64,000 bases of DNA from Bog-105 sp965277435 (GCA_965277435.1 OZ255821.1:868001-932000); one strand, 5' to 3'; shown: positions 26,394-35,985, counted from the first letter of the stretch. Translations and numbers: made by a program. The notes: generated from the letters alone by a model not told the origin.

Positions 26394-27050
26394 CTAAATT
26401 CCTGCGGGGCGATTTCTGCGCCGCAAGCGGACTCCGGCCGCCACGCCCGCCAGCCCCAGAGTCACCGATACCAAAGGTCCCGGCTCTGGAACAGCGGCAC
26501 CCACGAAACTGTATTGGGCGCCGGTCCAGGAGAACGGCATCGTCGTGCCAGGATCCGTCAATGTGAATTGGTACGTCGCGGTTACGTTTAAGTCGAAGAG
26601 TGGGGGTGGAGTTGCATAGCACACCAAACAAAAATAACCTTTCGCCACACCCGGCCCCATGACGGTGACCACATCCCCCAGTGGAAGTCCTGTGTCGTCC
26701 GGCGGCCCTAAATCTGCTCCCATCATGATTTCGCCGTCACACAGACTCCCGCCAAGAACGGCATCGTAATCGCACGTTTGACCCCCAAACGCGAACGCTC
26801 CCCCATTGGTGCCAATGGAAAAATCTATAAATCCGGTATAGGGGAACTGTTCTGAAAATCCGGGGGATCCTGGAAAAGGTCCGCCAAAACTGAACGAAAT
26901 TCCCGGTCCATTTGTATACCTTCCATCGCATTCGGAGATCCCGGTATCGGACGAACTACAGGTGGCCCCAAAACTGCCCAAGGAGCCCGCGGAAAGCAGT
27001 GGCGCGATCATTAATGCCCAAAAGAATATCCAAGAAATATTTCGCTTCAC
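26394..27050 (-). CDS. PEP-CTERM sorted extracellular protein
   Basis: 218 residues. A signal peptide (about 1-21, ISWIFFWALMIAPLLSAG) begins a low-complexity, Gly/Pro/Phe-rich secreted body with eight or so cysteines. The C-terminal sorting signal is complete: VPEPGP (about residues 186-191), a membrane helix (LVSVTLGLAGVAAGV) and a basic tail (RLRRRNR). PEP-CTERM proteins are exported with exopolysaccharide and processed by exosortase; the exosortase gene is not in this window. The body matches no family that I recognise. It is divergent from the SDR gene, and the twin palindromes lie between the two starts. Confidence 0.85.
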   Translation of the reverse strand: MKRNISWIFFWALMIAPLLSAGSLGSFGATCSSSDTGISECDGRYTNGPGISFSFGGPFPGSPGFSEQFPYTGFIDFSIGTNGGAFAFGGQTCDYDAVLGGSLCDGEIMMGADLGPPDDTGLPLGDVVTVMGPGVAKGYFCLVCYATPPPLFDLNVTATYQFTLTDPGTTMPFSWTGAQYSFVGAAVPEPGPLVSVTLGLAGVAAGVRLRRRNRPAGI

Positions 27051-27075
27051 ATCCTTCTCCTATACTCGTGCGTAC

Positions 27076-27134
27076 AGTACGACGAGTACTATACTGGCAT
27101 CCGATCCTTTCCGAATGTTAGTACTATACGTACT
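27076..27134. promoter_or_regulatory. Two identical palindromes AGTAC-N5-GTACT between divergent genes
   Basis: Palindrome 1: AGTAC 27076-27080, GTACT 27086-27090. Palindrome 2: AGTAC 27120-27124, GTACT 27130-27134. They are 44 bases apart, close to four helical turns, so a dimeric repressor would bind both on the same DNA face. They sit between the PEP-CTERM start (27050) and the SDR start (27171), as expected for operators controlling one or both genes. The architecture suggests a TetR- or GntR-type protein, but no such gene is in the window. Confidence 0.55.
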
Positions 27135-27170
27135 AGAATCGCGCCATGGAAGCATCCCGCAAACTGAATC

Positions 27171-27982
27171 ATGGAATTACAGCTACACGGCAAACATGCA
27201 TTGGTCACCGGAAGCAGCATAGGCATCGGCAAGTCGATCGTGCGCGCGCTGGCAGCCGAAGGTGTGGCGTGGCTGTACATGGGCGAGACGGCGAGCGCGC
27301 GAATCGCGTTGCGAGTCAAATCGAGGCTGCTGGCGGTAAAGCCGTCGTCGTGCTAGGTGACTTGACGCAGGACGAAGAAGTGAAACGCATGATCGATGAA
27401 GCCGAGCGCCTGCTTGGTGGTATCGATATTCTCGTTAACAATGCTGGCGGCTCCGGCGAAAAACAACTCTGGGAGAATACCGCTGCCGCTGACTGGGCCG
27501 CAGCATACGACCGGAACGTTTTGGCGGCGGTTCGTGTAACCAGTCGCCTGCTGCCGGGTATGCGGCAAAGGGGATGGGGCCGGGTGGTAAACATATCGAG
27601 CCTGGCCGGAATGATGCCGCCCGCGACAGGCCCGGATTATTCGGCCTGCAAGGCAGCCATGAACAACATGACGGTTTCGCTCGCTAAGTCGGTGGCGCCA
27701 GACGGCATCACGGTAAACGCCATCTCTCCCGGCACCATCATGACTCCTAAGCTGGAAGCGGCATTCCGCAAGATGGCCGCCAGCAACGGTTGGGCTGACG
27801 CAGAGGCAGATTGGCCCGCGATCGAACGAGCGGTGCTGCCTCACGTCGTTCAGGTGCCGCTGGGAAAAATCGGAAAAGCTGACGACATTGCCAATGCCGT
27901 CATTTTTCTCTGCAGTCCCCTGACGGGCTACATCACTGGTGTAGATCTCCGGATCGATGGCGGAGTCCTGCCCACTTTGTAA
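27171..27982 (+). pseudogene. Short-chain dehydrogenase/reductase with one frameshift
   Basis: ATG 27171 begins MELQLHGKHALVTGSSIGIG, the TGxxxGIG cofactor loop of the SDR family. Near 27262-27272, just after ALAAEGVA, the frame shifts and the protein continues as VAVHGRDGERANRVASQIEA, GGIDILVNNAGGSGE (the NNAG motif), NISSLAGMMPPATGPDYSAC then K (catalytic Ser, Tyr, Lys), NAISPGTIMTP and a final ITGVDLRIDGGVLPTL. Everything except one base is intact, so it may be a recent mutation or a sequencing error. If corrected it would encode an NAD(P)-dependent oxidoreductase of about 270 residues. Upstream are the twin AGTAC palindromes. Confidence 0.75.
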
Positions 27983-28130
27983 GGTCGCCTCAGAAGTTCC
28001 GAATTGGACATCGAACGCGCTTTTCGTCTTCGGAAGTAAGCCGGGTGCTAACCGCCACAAAACTTCGTAACCCCTCCTTTCAACGGAAAAATTTAACGCG
28101 CAGCCGGGCGGCATACGATCCTTGAACTAG

Positions 28131-28811
28131 ATGCCTCTGCTCGAAGCGCGCAGTGTGACGAAAATTTACCGCACAGGTGACGAGCAGGTGATGGCTTTGG
28201 AGAAAGTTTCATTTGAGCTCCAGCGCGGGGACTTTGTAGCGTTAGTCGGTAGGAGCGGCGGAGGAAAATCTACGCTGCTCAACCTGTGCGGCGCGATGGA
28301 TTTTCCAACTTCGGGTGAGATCGAGATTGACGGACTGATAACGACGAACCTGAATGATGCTGAGCTGACAGGCTTGCGGCGGCGCAAGGTCGGATTCATT
28401 TTTCAATCTTTTCAGCTGATCCACACGCTTTCGGCGATTGAAAATGTAGAATTGCCGCTGCTGCTAGCTAAGAAGGGCAAGGCTCGTGAGAAGGCGAGAG
28501 AGAGACTGCGCTGGGTCGAGATGGAGCCTTACGCGCATCGCTTGCCACACCAGTTATCGGGCGGACAGCAACAGCGGATTGCCATTGCGCGCGCGCTGGT
28601 GAATAATCCGAGCGTTGTTTTGGCGGATGAGCCTACCGGAAACTTGGACACCATCACAGGCGAGATTGTCTTGAGCTTGTTGAGCCGTACAGCGCGCGAA
28701 TTTGGGGTAGCAGTCATGATGGCGACGCATAGCGCCGAGAGCGCCGCGGTGGTGGATCGCGTTTTACAGGTCCGCGATGGACGTTTGCTTGAAGCACCGG
28801 TTTGCAAGTGA
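28131..28811 (+). CDS. ABC transporter ATP-binding protein (LolD/MacB/AttE type)
   Basis: 226 residues. Walker A GRSGGGKST (about residues 38-46), Q-loop FIFQSFQLIHTLSAIENVEL, signature LSGGQQQRIAIARALVNNPS, Walker B VVLADEPTGNLD and switch ATHSAES are all present, and the PTGNLD variant is typical of the LolD/MacB/FtsE group that works on substrates from the membrane or periplasm. The ribosome site is not obvious. The last codons overlap the start of the permease gene (GTGA), and a lipocalin-like gene follows, giving an AttEFGH-like operon. Confidence 0.94.
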   Translation: MPLLEARSVTKIYRTGDEQVMALEKVSFELQRGDFVALVGRSGGGKSTLLNLCGAMDFPTSGEIEIDGLITTNLNDAELTGLRRRKVGFIFQSFQLIHTLSAIENVELPLLLAKKGKAREKARERLRWVEMEPYAHRLPHQLSGGQQQRIAIARALVNNPSVVLADEPTGNLDTITGEIVLSLLSRTAREFGVAVMMATHSAESAAVVDRVLQVRDGRLLEAPVCK

Positions 28812-31330
28812 TCCAAATGTGGCGTCTGTTTGTCCGGTTGATTCTGCGGCCGCTCGTGCGTGAGCCGGTACGTACGGCCCTAACTCTGTTTGCGGTTGCC
28901 CTCGGCGTGGGCGTCGTACTGGCTATCGATCTAGCCGGAAATGCGGCGGCTGGCAGCTTTCATTCGTCGCTTGAATCGCTCACTGGAAAAGGCGATCTGC
29001 TGATCACGCAAAATGCGGGACTCGATGAGCATCTCTTGAGCCAGCTCGTGCAGCTGCCATACGATCTCAAGTTCTCTCCCCGGATTGAAGATTTCGCTTC
29101 CATAGATGGCATGGGAGAAGCGCTGCCGTTCATAGGACTCGATCTGATCGGCGAAGGGGAACACAGCAGCATTGGGGATTCAGATGCCTCTTCGGTCAGT
29201 TCGCTTTTGCGCGAAAGCAATCCGATTTGGGTGGGGTCTGTGACTGGTCTGCGGCAGGGCGACCGCGTCAAGCTGCTACTCGACGATGTGATGCGCGAGT
29301 TTACCGTGGCGGGCGTGTTGCCGAATCGGGATGCTAACGTCATCGTTGCCGATATCGGTCTGGCGCAGAAAGTAACGAATAAGCAGGGCAAGCTCGATAG
29401 CATCGATGTGGGGATTCCGCCGGGCAGTTCGGTAGACGAATGGCGCAGCACGCTGCGGAAGTCCCTGCCATCGTCGGTGAGCGTAATGCCGCAAGGAGCG
29501 CGCACCGATGAGAATCGCAAAATGCTGGCGGCGTTCCGCTGGAATTTGCGGGTGCTGAGCTACATCGCGCTGATCGTGGGCGCGTTTCTTATTTACAATA
29601 CGATCTCGATATCAGTCGTCAGGCGGCGCGCCGACATCGGTATTCTGCGTGCGGCAGGAGCGAGTCGCCGGACGATTTTAATAGGTTTCCTGGCAGAGGC
29701 CGGATTTTTTGCGGTTTGCGGCAGCTCGCTTGGATTGCTGCTGGGCCGGCTAATGGCGGAAGGCGCGGTACGGCTGATCGGCAACACCGTGGAGGCGCTG
29801 TATGTGAGCAGCCAGCCTGCACCGATCGAGATCACCTTCAGCGCCGCTCTCACCGGCTTGGCCTTGGGCGTTGGTGTTTCTCTGCTGGCGGCGCTGGCCC
29901 CGGCAATTGAAGCATCGCGTGTTCCTCCGGTGGAAGCTATGGCGCGCGGGCGCGAAGAATATGTTGCCGCCATCCGGTCACGTCCTCGCGCCTGGTTAGC
30001 GGCAGGGCTGTTTGTGGCTGCCGCGGTACTCGCTAAACTGCCTCCGGTGGAGCGGCAGCCGATCTTTGCTTATGTCGCCGTGTTCTGTTTGATCGCGGGT
30101 ACGGCGGCGGTGATCCCGGGATTTATCTCGCTCTTTGTGGGCTCTGCGTATCGCGTTCTAGAAAAAATCGCGGGTGTCGAAGCGTCACTCGCGGCGCGCT
30201 CGCTGCGAGCTTCCTTAAGTCGAACGTCGGTGCTCACGGCCGCACTTGCTACGGCCGTCGCCATGACGGCCAGTGTGGCGATTATGGTGGGCAGCTTTAG
30301 GGAAACTGTGGTGGTCTGGATGGACAATCAACTGCAAGCCGATCTTTACTTGCGCCCGGCCGGCTTTGCTGCGGCCGATCAGCATCCGACCATGAGTCCG
30401 GACATTGCTGATCGGATCGAGAAGCTTTCGGGCGTCGCCTCGGTTGATCGTTTCCGTGCCTATCCGATTACTTATGACGGGCTGCCGGCCACGCTGGCAG
30501 GTGGGGAAAGCAGCCGCATTGGTAATTCGGCCAGCACGCGGTTCATGCCCGGTGAAAATAGCGCCTCCATTCTTGCAAAACTTCCCACAGGTAATTACGC
30601 CGTTGTCAGCGAGCCGTTTGCCAACAAGCATGGCGTCAAACAAGGAACCAAGTTGCAAGTGCCGCTTTCGGGCGCGACGCGCACTTTCCAGGTGCTCGGC
30701 ATTTACTACGATTACTCGACAGAGCGCGGCTACATCGTGCTCGATCGCAAGACACTGCTCCAGTATCTGCCGGATCCAGCCGAGTCGAATCTAGCGGTCT
30801 ACCTGAAGCCCGGAGTTCGATCAGAAGACGTGCGGCGTGAAATCGATTCCATTATTGGCGGCCGCGGCGTAGCGGTATTCTCAAACGGCAGCTTGCGGAA
30901 AGGTGCGATTTCCACGTTTGATCACACGTTCCAGATCACCTATGCCCTGGAAGTAATCGCCATCATTGTGGCTGTCATGGGGGTAGCCGGAGCTTTACTG
31001 GCTACGGTCATCGACCGGCGTCGCGAGTTCGGTCTGCTGCGTTTTCTTGGCGCAGCGCAACCGCAGATTCGCAAGATCATTCTGTGCGAGGCGGGCCTGC
31101 TGGGGTTGTTGGCAAATGCTGTGGGAATTGTCCTCGGCACGGTGTTATCGCTGATCCTGATCTTTGTGATCAATAAGCAATCCTTCGGCTGGACCATTCA
31201 ATTTCACTGGCCCGCAGGCACGCTGCTTTTCATTCTGGCCGGTGTATATGTGGCGACTGTCGCGGCAGCATTGTTCCCGGCAAACGTAGCGACCGCCATG
31301 AACCCCATTGAAGTGGTGCATGAAGAGTAA
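28808..31330 (+). CDS. ABC transporter permease, double FtsX domain (AttF/G-like)
   Basis: 840 residues from the GTG at 28808 that overlaps the ATPase stop; an ATG nine bases later is an alternative. An N-terminal helix (about 18-38, LTLFAVALGVGVVLAIDLAG) is followed by a periplasmic domain, an FtsX helix set at about 240-380 (VRRRADIGILRAAGASRRTI), a second helix set and periplasmic domain, and a final FtsX set from about 710 (IDRRREFGLLRFLGAAQPQI) ending ATAMNPIEVVHEE. In AttEFGH and LolCDE-like systems such proteins extract or export lipophilic compounds. One fused permease replaces the separate AttF and AttG subunits. Confidence 0.92.
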   Translation: MIQMWRLFVRLILRPLVREPVRTALTLFAVALGVGVVLAIDLAGNAAAGSFHSSLESLTGKGDLLITQNAGLDEHLLSQLVQLPYDLKFSPRIEDFASIDGMGEALPFIGLDLIGEGEHSSIGDSDASSVSSLLRESNPIWVGSVTGLRQGDRVKLLLDDVMREFTVAGVLPNRDANVIVADIGLAQKVTNKQGKLDSIDVGIPPGSSVDEWRSTLRKSLPSSVSVMPQGARTDENRKMLAAFRWNLRVLSYIALIVGAFLIYNTISISVVRRRADIGILRAAGASRRTILIGFLAEAGFFAVCGSSLGLLLGRLMAEGAVRLIGNTVEALYVSSQPAPIEITFSAALTGLALGVGVSLLAALAPAIEASRVPPVEAMARGREEYVAAIRSRPRAWLAAGLFVAAAVLAKLPPVERQPIFAYVAVFCLIAGTAAVIPGFISLFVGSAYRVLEKIAGVEASLAARSLRASLSRTSVLTAALATAVAMTASVAIMVGSFRETVVVWMDNQLQADLYLRPAGFAAADQHPTMSPDIADRIEKLSGVASVDRFRAYPITYDGLPATLAGGESSRIGNSASTRFMPGENSASILAKLPTGNYAVVSEPFANKHGVKQGTKLQVPLSGATRTFQVLGIYYDYSTERGYIVLDRKTLLQYLPDPAESNLAVYLKPGVRSEDVRREIDSIIGGRGVAVFSNGSLRKGAISTFDHTFQITYALEVIAIIVAVMGVAGALLATVIDRRREFGLLRFLGAAQPQIRKIILCEAGLLGLLANAVGIVLGTVLSLILIFVINKQSFGWTIQFHWPAGTLLFILAGVYVATVAAALFPANVATAMNPIEVVHEE

Positions 31331-32438
31331 GATCCTTTTCGCATGCTGCCTGATTTCCTGTTGCGTCTCCGCGCAGCAAAGTTGGAAGAATGCTGAGCCT
31401 GGATATAAATACGAGTTCCCTCGCGATCACTTTAGCCATCCCGATTATGAGACTGAGTGGTGGTATTACACCGGTAACTTGAAAGCGCCTGATGGCCATC
31501 GCTACGGGTTTGAGCTCACCTTCTTCCGGCAAGCGCAACCGCTCTCAAGCCAGCTCAAACAGGAGGAATCGGCGACGTGGCGTCCGGATCAACTCTATCT
31601 TGCTCACTTAGCGCTCAGCGATATCGACGGCAAATCTTTCTATCACACCGAAAAGCTGAATCGGGCGGGACCAGGGCTGGCAGGTGCGTCGCTCGGCGAT
31701 AGCCGTTACTGGAATGGAAACTGGCAGGTCCGCTGGACATCGCTACCAAACGCTAATCAGGAGTTAACCGCTATTTGCGATCGTTTCACGCTGCGGCTGA
31801 AACTGGCATCGCTGAAAGCACCCGTGATTCAAGGTCAGGATGGAATCAGCCGGAAAAGCGTCGCGCCGGGGCAGGCCTCGCATTACATTTCTCTTACGCG
31901 TTTGCAGGCAGCAGGGCAGCTCGACGAGAAACAATCCCAAACAAAATTAACCGGAACCGCCTGGATGGATCATGAATTTTTTACTGAGCCCCATACCAGC
32001 GATTTAGTCGGGTGGGACTGGTTTGCAATTCAGCTGGGCAATCAGCAGGAGCTGATGTTATACCGGCTACGGAACAAGAGCGGTGGTGCAGACCCGTACT
32101 CCTCCGGCACTTACATAGACAGCCAGGGTAAGCAGACATTTCTGGCCGCCGGGGACTTTTCGCTCACGCCAGGCGATACCTGGCAGAGTCCGCATACGGG
32201 CGCGCGCTATCCTGTCGCCTGGCACATTCACGTGCCATCACTCGATCTGGATCTTACCGAAGAGACAGCGCTCAAAGATCAGGAGCTTTGGAGTAAGAAC
32301 AGCCTCGCCCCGAGCTACTGGGAAGGCGCCGTGACGTACGCTGGCACCATGCGCGGGCAACCCGCATCCGGCTTAGGCTATTTGGAGATGACCGGGTATA
32401 AAAGAGCAATTCAGCTGGGCGGCATGGTTAGGAAGTGA
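31320..32438 (+). CDS. Secreted lipocalin-like protein of the AttH/CrtC family
   Basis: 372 residues from the ATG at 31320, which overlaps the permease stop. A signal peptide (about 1-19, ILFACCLISCCVSAQ) is followed by the AttH-type N-terminal lipocalin domain with FPRDHFSHPDYETEWWYYTG and GFELTFFRQ, then the second lipocalin half with GTAWMDHEFFTEPHTSDLVG and WDWFAIQL. The WYY and DHEF signatures are family hallmarks; CrtC relatives hydrate carotenoids, while AttH-like proteins seem to carry lipids for an ABC system. Its place directly after the ATPase and permease supports the carrier role. The pair of Cys residues in the signal peptide do not form a convincing lipobox. Confidence 0.88.
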   Translation: MKSKILFACCLISCCVSAQQSWKNAEPGYKYEFPRDHFSHPDYETEWWYYTGNLKAPDGHRYGFELTFFRQAQPLSSQLKQEESATWRPDQLYLAHLALSDIDGKSFYHTEKLNRAGPGLAGASLGDSRYWNGNWQVRWTSLPNANQELTAICDRFTLRLKLASLKAPVIQGQDGISRKSVAPGQASHYISLTRLQAAGQLDEKQSQTKLTGTAWMDHEFFTEPHTSDLVGWDWFAIQLGNQQELMLYRLRNKSGGADPYSSGTYIDSQGKQTFLAAGDFSLTPGDTWQSPHTGARYPVAWHIHVPSLDLDLTEETALKDQELWSKNSLAPSYWEGAVTYAGTMRGQPASGLGYLEMTGYKRAIQLGGMVRK

Positions 32439-32458
32439 CGAAAAAGTGTGGGCCGCTG

Positions 32459-32520
32459 ATAATCGCAGATGAACGCCGATCAAAAAAGTATTTTATCTGC
32501 GTTGATCCGTGTTGTTCTGA
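32459..32520. repeat. REP-like inverted sequence between convergent genes
   Basis: CGCAGATGAACGCCGATC near 32465-32482 is followed after about 15 bases by an inverted partner (ATCTGCGTTGATCC, about 32496-32511). Short GATNAACGCAGAT-type units are scattered in intergenic regions of several phyla. The rest of 32439-32686 holds no gene that I can support. Confidence 0.35.
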
Positions 32521-32686
32521 AAACACCATGCCTGACGGTCAAAATCTGTCAACGAAACAGCGAATCTGAGCGGGAAGCGTGAGCGCCCCGTTCCCAATCC
32601 TGCGCAACACCAGTTTTCATCCCCCAGGGTGGCCGATAGGCCATCAGAGGTTCATCTGCGGCCAGATTTGAAGATTACCTGCCGAT

Positions 32687-33892
32687 TTAAAAGCGTTGAT
32701 CCGCAGAATATATAAGCGGATCGGACGTATTGCGTTCGAGCAGCCGCATCCACTTCGACAGATACGCTGAAATTAGACAGCAGGCGACAACAATACCCAG
32801 CGCATAGCGCAGCGTCACAAGTTGCGATGCGAACCCGATTGCCGGCGGCCCCACTATAAATCCGATATAGCCGATGCCGGTGACAGTGGCAATGCCCGCA
32901 CCCGGATCGACCGATTCGACGCGGCCGCCTGAACCAAACACCAGCGGAATGATGACTGAGAATCCGGCCCCGGCCGCGGCAAAGCCAGGCAAGGACCAAT
33001 TGGGAGAGTGCATGGAAAGAGCCCAGATCAGCCCGGCCGCAGCTACCAGGCTGCCCGTTCGTACCGTCAATAAAGGTCCCAGGCGAGCCGTGATGAGGTC
33101 GCCTAAAAAGCGAAAAAGCGCCATGGAAGCGGAAAAGACGGCGTAGCCTGTCGCGGCCGTCCCAGCGCCCGCTTGCAGCACCTGTTTTAAATAGACGGCT
33201 GTCCAGTCGCCCATCGCGCCTTCGGAAAGCAGAATGCAAAAACCGATCGCACTCAAGGCGAGCAGCACGCGCGGCGTCTTGCGCAAAGGTAAACGATGTT
33301 CTCCGGATATGGCGCGATGCGAATCCAGCAGCAGCGGCGAGACTACTGCAACAGCTACGAGATTGAGCGTGGCACTGATTCCGAAGTGCGGCAATGTTCC
33401 GACTCCATGCGCCGCGGCCAAGCCGCCCAAGCCTGCCCCGATCATGCCGCCCAGGCTGAACATGCCATGGAAACGCGACATTGTGGGCTTCCCGAGTTGG
33501 CGTTCTACTTCCACGCCTTGAGCGTTCATAGAGACATCCATGGCGGCGGCGCATGCCCCAAAAACAAATAGCGCGAGCGCCAGAGTCAGCGTGTTGAACG
33601 CGCTGCCGATCGAGACAACGGATAAGCAGAACAGCGGGCTTGTGATGGCGGAAAGCTTTTTGCTGCCGTAACGGCCGACCAGCCAACCGGTAACAGGAAT
33701 GCTGGTCACTGCGCCCAAGGCGGAACTGAGCAAAGTGAGTCCGAGCACGTCGTTCCGCAATCGAAGTGCGCTCTGTACGGCCGGGATGCGCGAGACCCAG
33801 GTGGATACGATCAAGCCGTGTACCAGGAACAGTACGACAGTAGCCCACCACCCGGCATTGACAGGCTTAACGGCGGGCGCCGTTGCGGACAT
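32687..33892 (-). CDS. MFS transporter (YbjJ/fucose-permease-like)
   Basis: 401 residues with about 12 membrane helices. The first loop VSRIPAVQSALRLRNDVLGL followed by GWLVGRYGSKKL, and MDVSMNAQGVEVERQLGKPT with SRFHGMFSLGGMIGAGLGGL, are typical of the YbjJ subgroup of the major facilitator superfamily. The substrate is unknown; relatives are annotated as sugar or drug permeases. Its start overlaps the end of the upstream membrane glycosyltransferase gene by 26 bases on the same strand, so the DUF3467, glycosyltransferase and MFS genes form an operon. Confidence 0.9.
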   Translation of the reverse strand: MSATAPAVKPVNAGWWATVVLFLVHGLIVSTWVSRIPAVQSALRLRNDVLGLTLLSSALGAVTSIPVTGWLVGRYGSKKLSAITSPLFCLSVVSIGSAFNTLTLALALFVFGACAAAMDVSMNAQGVEVERQLGKPTMSRFHGMFSLGGMIGAGLGGLAAAHGVGTLPHFGISATLNLVAVAVVSPLLLDSHRAISGEHRLPLRKTPRVLLALSAIGFCILLSEGAMGDWTAVYLKQVLQAGAGTAATGYAVFSASMALFRFLGDLITARLGPLLTVRTGSLVAAAGLIWALSMHSPNWSLPGFAAAGAGFSVIIPLVFGSGGRVESVDPGAGIATVTGIGYIGFIVGPPAIGFASQLVTLRYALGIVVACCLISAYLSKWMRLLERNTSDPLIYSADQRF

Positions 33893-35417
33893 AAACCGTA
33901 ATCTCCTGTCCGCGCCGAAGCCAGTCGGCTTGCGGCGAGAGACCTTTTACTTTGCAGTCAGCGAGCGAAATCTCGGGCGCCCACTCGTAGAAGCGAGTTA
34001 GGAAGTTGCGTACAAAAGGCAGCGCGATTACGCCTTGCTTTGGCATCCAGGTGCGCGTGTAGGTAATGAGTATGCTGTAACTCTGCGGTGCCAGAGCATC
34101 GACGGACGAAGTATGAAAGTCGCCGGTCTCGACGACATGCAAACCGTGTTTCACGTAGCCATAATCTGGATTCCGCAGGGCCGCCGAGAATGGCCACGCT
34201 GTAGCGATCGTTTGATGCGGATAGTTGAGTTCCGTGAATGCGGCCGCCGCTTGCTGCAGCTTCACGAAGTCGACCATCGCGTAATTATTTTCATAAGGAA
34301 ACGGATAGGGCGGGTTCCAGAATAGATTGACAATCAGGCCCACGAGGAGCGCTGCCGTTGCCGTTACGCCGGCCCATTTGCCTAATTGCGTGATGCCGAT
34401 ACTGACGGCGATATAAAAAATCGGCAGCACGGGCAGGAGATACCGTTCGAGCTCAGCGCCTCCTAGCAGCGAAACAAGCAGCAGCGTGACAACGCTGACA
34501 AGTAGGGTGATCCGCCAGGAGCGAGACCAGAAGATTTTTGACCGGCGCACGGCGGCGAATATGATCAGCGTTCCGATCCAGCGAAATTCGGCAAAGAACA
34601 AATAATAAATTCTGCGGGCGATGGAAAAAACCAGACGGACGGGCTGCAGCGCATAGGCCACATTGTAGTGTGCAAACTCTGGGTTGCCGAGCCAGAATCC
34701 CGTTTGGCTATGCAACGCCGTCAGCCACAGCAATAGCGCCAAGCCCGCAGGTACAAAGAGCAGGGCCGCCCGAAAATCTTTGCGCACCAGCAGCAGCGCG
34801 CCGCAGACGGCCGGCACAATGACGCCTGTTTCTTTGACCAACACCAAAGCGATGCAAACGCACGCCGAGGCGACGAATCGATCTTGCAAAAAGAGCAGCA
34901 GAGCCGCGAGAGTAAGCACCATGGCGGGCATGTCGAGTTGCGCCATCATGCTCTGCATGTAAAAAAGAGGCGACACGAGCAGCAACATCGGCGGCAGAAA
35001 CGCCGGTGCTCCGTCCGCATCGCGGGACAGTTCGATGGCGAGTAAGAAGGTGAATAACAGACCAGCGCCGGCGAATACCAGCATCGCTACGCGCGTGACC
35101 GGAATCGAGAAGCCAAACAGCTTGTACCAGAGAACCAGGTAGACCTCAACGCCGGGCGGATGCACGTTGGGGAGTGTGGAGTGCGCCACCCACCAGCCGT
35201 GACGCAGCAGATCGAGCGCGGTGGGAATAAATTGCCCCTGCTCGTCCCAAAAGAACGGAAGCGTGAGGAGCTGTGAATGGATCGCGATCAGCGGCAAGGT
35301 AAACAGAAGAAGAAATAGCAGCAGGTAATAGGGCCGGTGACTCGCTGGAATGGTCGGTTGGTCTGCCAGCGCAAAGGGTGACAGCTTTGGCATCGGCGGA
35401 CGGCGTTGGACGGGCAT
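33867..35417 (-). CDS. Integral-membrane glycosyltransferase, GT39/ArnT-like
   Basis: 516 residues with about 10-12 membrane helices and a large C-terminal extracytoplasmic part. The first loop after helix 1 contains FFWDEQGQFIPTALDLLRHG, where the D-E pair matches the catalytic acidic motif of GT-C glycosyltransferases, and THE/LPNVHPPGVEVYLVLW the second conserved loop. Members transfer sugars from polyprenyl-phosphate donors to lipids or proteins on the outer face of the cytoplasmic membrane; acceptor and sugar are unknown here. An in-frame ATG 24 bases downstream is an alternative start. It lies six bases after the DUF3467 stop and overlaps the MFS gene. Confidence 0.85.
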   Translation of the reverse strand: MPVQRRPPMPKLSPFALADQPTIPASHRPYYLLLFLLLFTLPLIAIHSQLLTLPFFWDEQGQFIPTALDLLRHGWWVAHSTLPNVHPPGVEVYLVLWYKLFGFSIPVTRVAMLVFAGAGLLFTFLLAIELSRDADGAPAFLPPMLLLVSPLFYMQSMMAQLDMPAMVLTLAALLLFLQDRFVASACVCIALVLVKETGVIVPAVCGALLLVRKDFRAALLFVPAGLALLLWLTALHSQTGFWLGNPEFAHYNVAYALQPVRLVFSIARRIYYLFFAEFRWIGTLIIFAAVRRSKIFWSRSWRITLLVSVVTLLLVSLLGGAELERYLLPVLPIFYIAVSIGITQLGKWAGVTATAALLVGLIVNLFWNPPYPFPYENNYAMVDFVKLQQAAAAFTELNYPHQTIATAWPFSAALRNPDYGYVKHGLHVVETGDFHTSSVDALAPQSYSILITYTRTWMPKQGVIALPFVRNFLTRFYEWAPEISLADCKVKGLSPQADWLRRGQEITVYVRNGARR

Positions 35418-35423
35418 TCGCCG

Positions 35424-35720
35424 CTACTGAATGATGTCGCCCTGCGCCTGTGATTCCAGCCGGATCTCGCCGAACGCGGCTTCATACTGCTTCAGGTTTT
35501 GCTGTAACAGGTTCGCCAGCGCTTTGGCCTGCGGCGGGCTCAGGTACACGCCTTGAAAGTTAGCGATTGTCACCGAATCGGGAGAGCTTTGATTGATCGT
35601 TCCGAACATCAGAAAAAAATCCCAGAGGCTGACCCGCATCTGGACGCTGTTCGCGTAATGTTCGCGATATTCAGCAGTATTGGTGAGCTGTATTTTCGGT
35701 TGGGGCTGCCCGGGTGTCAT
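35424..35720 (-). CDS. DUF3467 family protein
   Basis: 98 residues. The pattern YANSVQMRVSLWDFFLMFGT, SVTIANFQGVYLSPPQAKAL and ANLLQQNLKQYEAAFGEI is that of DUF3467, a small single-domain family found widely in bacteria and without known function. It is compact, soluble and lacks a signal peptide. First gene of the minus-strand operon with the glycosyltransferase and MFS genes. Confidence 0.88.
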   Translation of the reverse strand: MTPGQPQPKIQLTNTAEYREHYANSVQMRVSLWDFFLMFGTINQSSPDSVTIANFQGVYLSPPQAKALANLLQQNLKQYEAAFGEIRLESQAQGDIIQ

Positions 35721-35784
35721 CTCTCCAGTATCCCTAACCGCCTAAATATTTGATTTGTTTGAAGGAAACAAATGCTGGAAGGAG

Positions 35785-35861
<77 letters not shown>

Positions 35862-35985
35862 CTACAAGAAAGCGTCGGACTCGTTCAGAGTAACACAACA
35901 GGCACTTTTCGCCCGCATTTCCAACCCGCCCGGCGCATCCTTATGACTTCTTTAGTACCGCGCTATTAGATTTGGAGCAGGACTT

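Noticed and set aside
32652..33851. 399-codon minus-strand frame parallel to the MFS gene
   Set aside because: Out-of-frame shadow with Arg/His-rich product; the MFS frame has clear membrane helices.
35862..35985. Riboswitch (cyclic di-AMP type) ahead of kdp
   Set aside because: Only 124 bases, with no ydaO-like helices or terminator visible.
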